64,000 bases of DNA from Antricoccus suffuscus (lineage in GTDB: Bacteria; Actinomycetota; Actinomycetes; Mycobacteriales; Antricoccaceae): NCBI RefSeq assembly GCF_003003235.1, contig NZ_PVUE01000019.1, positions 35,622-99,621 of the forward strand. Direction: 5' to 3'. Numbering within the stretch: position 1 is the first letter of the stretch; every line of letters starts with the position of its first letter. A program made the position numbers and the translations under genes. A model generated the notes under the pieces. It did no database searches, was not told the DNA's origin, and was given only the letters and a program-made list of their open reading frames with translations. Below, in pieces: positions 60,546 to 64,000 of the stretch.

Positions 60546-60547
60546 AT

Positions 60548-60623
60548 AGGGGTGTGGCTCAATTGGTAGAGCAGCGGTCTCCAAAACCGCAGGTTGCAGG
60601 TTCGAGTCCTGTCACCCCTGCCA
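60548..60623 (+). tRNA. tRNA-Trp (CCA)
   Basis: Acceptor AGGGGTG/CACCCCT, D-arm TGGCTCAATTGGTAGAGC, anticodon arm GCGGT-CTCCAAA-ACCGC (anticodon CCA), T-arm TGCAGGTTCGAGTCCTGTC, discriminator G, CCA encoded in the gene (60621-60623). Confidence 0.96.
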
Positions 60624-60704
60624 GCGTTCGTCGGTGTCTTGACACCTGCGGGCGGTTGTACGGCGATACGTCGATCCAGGTCGGCGAAGGATGGAAGGCA
60701 ACGA

Positions 60705-61280
60705 GTGGCGAAGTCATCTCGGCGTAAGCCCGGGCAAACCGGTCGCAACACCGATGCCAATGCCGGTGCCGATTCGCAGAAAGATCTGCCGGAGCCCGAC
60801 GAGGCCGCCGAAAGTGAACTCGACGACGGGTCCGACGACTCAGACGACGAGATCGACGACGGCGAAGACCTTGACGACGACGTGGACTCCGATGACGAGG
60901 ACTCCGATGACTTTGACGAGGAGGCCGACTCCGACGAGGACCTTGATGAAGAGGAACTCGAAGAGGACGACGACGAGGTAGCGGCCGCCAAGAACGACAA
61001 GAAGAGCAAAACCGCTAAGAAGAGCAAGTCCGACAAGGCGAAGAAGAGCGCCGGCACGAAGAAGCCGGCCGCGAGCAAGTCGGCCGCGCGCACCCCGACC
61101 GGTGGTCCCGTGCGGTTCGTCCGGGAGTCCGCTGCCGAGCTTGGCAAGGTCGTGTGGCCGACTCGCAAGCAGATGATCACCTACACGACCGTCGTGCTTA
61201 TCTTCGTTGTATTCCTGGTCGCGGCAATCGGCTTCTACGACCTCGGCATCTCGAACCTAATGATGAAGATCTTTGGTTAA
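60705..61280 (+). CDS. secE: Preprotein translocase subunit SecE with acidic N-terminal extension
   Basis: The SecE core lies at the C-terminus (about 135-190): FVRESAAELGKVVWPTRKQM then one helix (159-179). The first 130 residues are extra: an Asp/Glu block at 28-91, then a Lys-rich one at 96-127. Total 191 residues versus about 60-160 for most actinobacteria. Start GTG 60705 preceded by GGAAGG; the frame is open further, but the region covers the tRNA. Position tRNA-Trp-secE-nusG-rplKA is canonical. The extension is likely disordered and cytosolic. Confidence 0.93.
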   Translation: MAKSSRRKPGQTGRNTDANAGADSQKDLPEPDEAAESELDDGSDDSDDEIDDGEDLDDDVDSDDEDSDDFDEEADSDEDLDEEELEEDDDEVAAAKNDKKSKTAKKSKSDKAKKSAGTKKPAASKSAARTPTGGPVRFVRESAAELGKVVWPTRKQMITYTTVVLIFVVFLVAAIGFYDLGISNLMMKIFG

Positions 61281-61391
61281 GACCGCGACGACGCCCAAAC
61301 AGGGCACCTGAGCTGGTAACCCGGTCGGTCGACAACGTTCGATACCCAGCGAATAATCGATCGACAACAACAAGGAAGTGAGTAAATTCCG

Positions 61392-62261
61392 GTGGCAGAG
61401 CAAGACTTCGATACCGAAGGCGCCGAAGATACGACGAGCGCTCCGCTGACGATCGCCGACGAGGCGGCTAACGACGTACCGGCATCTACCGACGGCGACG
61501 CGGCTAACGATGACGCGGCTGTGGCAGACGCGTCCGTCGAAGAACCGCCCGCAGACCCGGCGCCCGAAGCGGCGCCGGCCGAGGACGACTCCGCGGCCGC
61601 GACCGAGCCCGCGGCCAGCGACGCAGCCGAGTCCGCGACGGAAGAGGACGCGGCCGAGCCAGACGAGGAAGCGGAGCTACGCGAGCGGTCGATCATCGGC
61701 GACTGGTACGTCGTGCACTCGTACGCCGGCTACGAAAACCGAGTGAAGACCAACATCGAGTCGCGTCGCGAGACCCTCGACATGGAGGACTACATCTTCG
61801 AGGTGCAGGTCCCCAACGAAGAGGTCACCGAAATCAAGAACGGCAAGAAGGTGAAGGTCAACCGCAAGCCGTACCCCGGGTATGTGCTGGTGCGGATGGA
61901 CCTGACCGACGAGTCGTGGAACGTCGTACGCAACACGCCTAACGTCACCGGATTCGTCGGGGGCATGTCCCGTCCGTCACCGGTGCCGCTCGATGACGTC
62001 GTGAAGATGATCGTGCGCACGGCGCCCGCACCGGCCGAGACCACTGCCGGCGGCACCACCTCGGGTGCACCCGCCGCCAGCGCGATCGAGGTCGACTTCG
62101 AGATCGGCGAGTCGGTCACCGTCATGGACGGCCCGTTTGCGACGCTGCCGGCCTCGATCAGCGAGGTCATGCCCGAGCAGCAGAAGCTCAAGGTCCTGGT
62201 TTCGATCTTCGGCCGCGAGACTCCGGTCGAGCTGTCGTTCAACCAGGTCAGCAAGATCTAG
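61392..62261 (+). CDS. nusG: Transcription termination/antitermination factor NusG
   Basis: 289 residues. After an Ala/Glu/Asp/Pro-rich N-terminal extension of about 100 residues, the NGN domain starts at [23 protein letters not shown] and has [17 protein letters not shown]; the C-terminal KOW motif is [19 protein letters not shown]. Couples RNA polymerase to ribosome or Rho. The start is GTG 61392. Gap from secE is 111 bases; AAGGAAG precedes the start by about 16 bases, so an alternative short spacing start is not seen. Confidence 0.95.
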   Translation: MAEQDFDTEGAEDTTSAPLTIADEAANDVPASTDGDAANDDAAVADASVEEPPADPAPEAAPAEDDSAAATEPAASDAAESATEEDAAEPDEEAELRERSIIGDWYVVHSYAGYENRVKTNIESRRETLDMEDYIFEVQVPNEEVTEIKNGKKVKVNRKPYPGYVLVRMDLTDESWNVVRNTPNVTGFVGGMSRPSPVPLDDVVKMIVRTAPAPAETTAGGTTSGAPAASAIEVDFEIGESVTVMDGPFATLPASISEVMPEQQKLKVLVSIFGRETPVELSFNQVSKI

Positions 62262-62455
62262 CGAACGTCACGACGACGCTCGCCAACGGCACGAGACCGC
62301 CGTTGTGATATTCACTGCCCGGACTCGTGCGGTACGCCGATAACGCGTACTCTTGATAGGTTGCCCGCACCGCGCACTGGTCGTGCCGAACTGACCCGAG
62401 CGCCCAGGTAACCGACGTACTACTCACGGTTCTACGAAGAAACGGTAAGCAAGAG

Positions 62456-62884
62456 ATGCCTCCCAAGAAGAAACTCGCCGGCCTGATCAAACTTCAGATC
62501 CAGGCTGGTCAAGCAACCCCGGCTCCGCCGGTTGGTCCCGCGCTCGGTCAGCACGGTGTCAACATCATGGAGTTCTGCAAGGCCTACAACGCCGCGACAG
62601 AGTCGCAGCGCGGCAACGTCGTACCGGTCGAGATCTCGGTCTACGAGGATCGCTCGTTCACGTTCATCACCAAGACCCCGCCGGCCGCACGGCTGCTGCT
62701 CAAAGCAGCTGGCGTCGCTAAGGGCAGCGGTGAGCCGCACAAGAACAAGGTCGCGAAGGTTACCCGTGATCAGGTCCGCGCGATCGCCGAGCAGAAGATG
62801 GACGACCTCAACGCCAACGACCTTGACCAGGCCGAAAAGATCATCGCGGGCACCGCACGCTCGATGGGCATCACCGTCGGCTAG
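62456..62884 (+). CDS. rplK: 50S ribosomal protein L11
   Basis: 142 residues; [21 protein letters not shown] start, [20 protein letters not shown] and [15 protein letters not shown] match L11 throughout. Binds 23S rRNA at the GTPase centre with L7/L12. ATG 62456. The 194-base gap from nusG should hold a promoter; GCACGAG/CTCGTGC (62289-62295/62324-62330) is a weak inverted repeat there. Confidence 0.97.
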   Translation: MPPKKKLAGLIKLQIQAGQATPAPPVGPALGQHGVNIMEFCKAYNAATESQRGNVVPVEISVYEDRSFTFITKTPPAARLLLKAAGVAKGSGEPHKNKVAKVTRDQVRAIAEQKMDDLNANDLDQAEKIIAGTARSMGITVG

Positions 62885-62893
62885 TGCCCGTTA

Positions 62894-62921
62894 GTACGAC
62901 GCGGCACCCGCGGCGTCGTAC
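62894..62921 (+). promoter_or_regulatory. Hairpin in the rplK-rplA spacer
   Basis: GTACGACGC (62894-62902) and GCGTCGTAC (62913-62921) form a perfect 9-bp stem with a 10-base loop; CGCGG/CCGCG gives an alternative inner stem. 125-base spacer, unusually long for rplK-rplA. It is in the position where L1 protein regulates its own operon in other bacteria (known); L1 binding here is inferred. Confidence 0.5.
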
Positions 62922-63009
62922 ACCCGTGGGAGGGCCACGCGCTGGCTCGACGTACCACGCACCCATGAACGCCAGGACACGCGTCCGGCGCTGAAACTCT
63001 GGAGAACAC

Positions 63010-63720
63010 ATGAAGCGCAGCAAGGCATACCGCTCGGCAGCAGAGCAGATCGACCGCGAGAAGCTGTACAGCCCGCTTGAGGCGGCGGCGCTGGCCAAGA
63101 AGACCTCGACCACGAAATACGACGCGACCGTCGAAGTGGCCATGGTCCTCGGAGTCGATCCACGCAAGGCAGACCAGATGGTCCGCGGCACGGTCAACCT
63201 TCCGCACGGCACCGGAAAGACCGCCCGCGTCATCGTCTTCGCCGTCGGCGAAAAGGCTGCCGAGGCCGAGGCCGCCGGGGCTGACGTTGTCGGCTCGGAC
63301 GATCTGATCGAGAAGATCAACGACGGCTTCCTGGACTTCGACGCCGCCATCGCGACGCCGGACCAGATGGCCAAGGTGGGCCGCGTCGCTCGCGTGCTCG
63401 GCCCGCGTGGCCTGATGCCCAACCCGAAGACGGGCACCGTCACTCCGGATGTCACTAAGGCGATCAACGACATCAAGGGCGGCAAGATCAACTTCCGCAT
63501 CGACAAGCAGTCCAACCTGCACCTGATCATCGGCAAGGTCTCGTTCGACGAGAAGTCGCTGGTCGAGAACTACGGCGCGGCGCTCGATGAGATCCTGCGC
63601 GCGAAGCCGTCCGCATCCAAGGGCAAGTTCATCAAGAAGATCGCCTGGTCGACCACGATGGGCCCGGGTATCCCGGTCGACGCCGGTCGCACCCGCAACC
63701 TGCTGGAAGAGAACAACTAG
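63010..63720 (+). CDS. rplA: 50S ribosomal protein L1
   Basis: 236 residues; [20 protein letters not shown] start, [39 protein letters not shown] and [19 protein letters not shown] are L1 signatures. Binds the L1 stalk of 23S rRNA and, when free, its own mRNA. ATG 63010 with GGAG at 5 bases. A strong terminator follows directly. Confidence 0.97.
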   Translation: MKRSKAYRSAAEQIDREKLYSPLEAAALAKKTSTTKYDATVEVAMVLGVDPRKADQMVRGTVNLPHGTGKTARVIVFAVGEKAAEAEAAGADVVGSDDLIEKINDGFLDFDAAIATPDQMAKVGRVARVLGPRGLMPNPKTGTVTPDVTKAINDIKGGKINFRIDKQSNLHLIIGKVSFDEKSLVENYGAALDEILRAKPSASKGKFIKKIAWSTTMGPGIPVDAGRTRNLLEENN

Positions 63721-63732
63721 TCGTTTTAAGGT

Positions 63733-63767
63733 AAGTGCCCCGGACGGATGACCGTCCGGGGCACTTT
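63733..63767 (+). terminator. Intrinsic terminator of the rplK-rplA operon
   Basis: AAGTGCCCCGGACGG (63733-63747) and CCGTCCGGGGCACTT (63752-63766) form a perfect 15-bp stem with an ATGA loop, followed by TTTCG. It is 13 bases after the rplA stop. Confidence 0.95.
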
Positions 63768-63771
63768 CGTT

Positions 63772-63829
63772 TGCGTCACGAATGTCCGGCGATCCGTCAC
63801 GAATGTCCGCTCATCCGTCACTCCCGCAC
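63772..63829 (+). repeat. Tandem 21-bp repeat array, 2.8 units
   Basis: A partial unit (63772-63787, ending CACGAATGTCC) and two full 21-bp units from 63788 and 63809 (GGCGATCCGTCACGAATGTCC, then GCTCATCCGTCACTCCCGCAC). Directly downstream of the rplA terminator. Same family as at 3531, 18671 and 38442. Confidence 0.88.
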
Positions 63830-63857
63830 GGCGCGTCCCGGCTTCTGTGCATCGTCG

Positions 63858-63915
63858 TACAAATGTGCCAATCGACAGCAAGACTTCGGCGTCAGCGCTG
63901 CGGAACCCTACGTGT
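63858..63915 (+). repeat. Dispersed ~60-bp element, copy D
   Basis: Begins TACAAATGTGCC, contains CAATCGACAGCAAGACTTCGG, a GCGCTGCGGAACC block and ends TACGTGT. Matches copy C most closely (CCAAT, CAGCAAGA, CGCTGC) and copy B (CTGCGGAA). Starts 29 bases after a 21-bp array. Confidence 0.65.
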
Positions 63916-63925
63916 CAGTCTGGTT

Positions 63926-64000
63926 GTGAGTCAGTCACCCATTCCCATGGAGTTGATTGTCTTGCCCTTAGAAGGTTTCTATACCGCAGAAGAACAACGT
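63926..64000 (+). CDS. Possible 5' end of a further gene (truncated by window)
   Basis: Open frame from GTG 63926 (or ATG 63947) to the window end, 25 codons, encoding MELIVLPLEGFYTAEEQR from the second start. Codon use is unusually A/T-rich for this window (TTG, ATT, TTA, GAA, CAA). No ribosome site is clear. Not recognised; may be a real gene of foreign composition or nothing. Confidence 0.25.
   Translation, partial: MSQSPIPMELIVLPLEGFYTAEEQR

Noticed and set aside
62303..62315. TTGTGATATTCAC as a CRP-type site before rplK
   Set aside because: Half-site spacing (2 bases) does not match the CRP or Rex consensus.
63735..63929. Reading frame with repeated Ile-Arg-His-Glu-Cys-Pro peptides
   Set aside because: It is a by-product of the 21-bp repeat (7 codons per unit), overlaps the rplA terminator, and has no ribosome site.

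Overview
The window is about 64 kb of high-GC (codon third positions strongly G/C, many GTG/TTG starts) actinobacterial chromosome. The markers pointing there are a menaquinone pathway with a MenJ-type reductase, IdeR/DtxR-type iron boxes, HadAB dehydratase genes upstream of tRNA-Trp-secE-nusG-rplK-rplA, a KorAB ferredoxin oxidoreductase, and a PII/GlnD pair. The genus cannot be fixed from the sequence. The layout is core-genome: no phage, insertion sequence, CRISPR array or rRNA was seen.

Region by region. 1-3.5 kb: end of an Lrp/AsnC-type protein, a short threonine/serine dehydratase, a DUF4229-like membrane protein and a two-component pair. 3.7-9.5 kb: menE-menB on minus, then an enoyl-CoA hydratase, menC and menD on plus. 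9.6-15.9 kb: an L,D-transpeptidase lipoprotein, the efeU-efeO-efeB iron-uptake operon under two iron boxes, and a FabH-like synthase. 16-21 kb: menF, a serpin lipoprotein, menG and menJ, with a Rex-like operator before menJ. 21.2-37.4 kb: a complete 14-gene nuoA-N operon with tightly overlapping genes, then a polyprenyl diphosphate synthase that probably makes the menaquinone tail. 38.8-41.7 kb: korB/korA. 41.9-46.8 kb: two acyl-CoA synthetases with an ABM-type monooxygenase and an alpha/beta hydrolase. 46.9-55.3 kb: a beta-propeller lipoprotein, HtpX, GlnB-GlnD, RmlA, an MFS exporter and YajQ. 55.3-64 kb: five translation-associated elements (tRNA-Tyr, -Thr, -Met, rpmG, tRNA-Trp), a cold-shock protein, a calcium-repeat protein, hadAB, an aspartate aminotransferase, and secE-nusG-rplK-rplA.

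Functionally most of the window builds one respiratory module: the men genes (F, D, C, E, B, G, J; no menA here) and a prenyl synthase make menaquinone, Nuo reduces it with NADH, and KorAB supplies reduced ferredoxin from 2-oxoacids. The Rex-like site suggests that NADH/NAD state controls part of it.

The least explained content is non-coding. A family of tandem 21-bp repeats (core ATCCGTCRCGAA) occurs at four gene ends. A dispersed element of about 60 bp occurs four times, twice right beside a 21-bp array. Five exact-period 15-bp repeats abut the menG start. Among proteins, the oddest are a cytosolic-looking DxDGDG repeat protein with a Ser-rich linker, an EfeU with a C-terminal exported domain, and a SecE with a long acidic then lysine-rich N-terminus.
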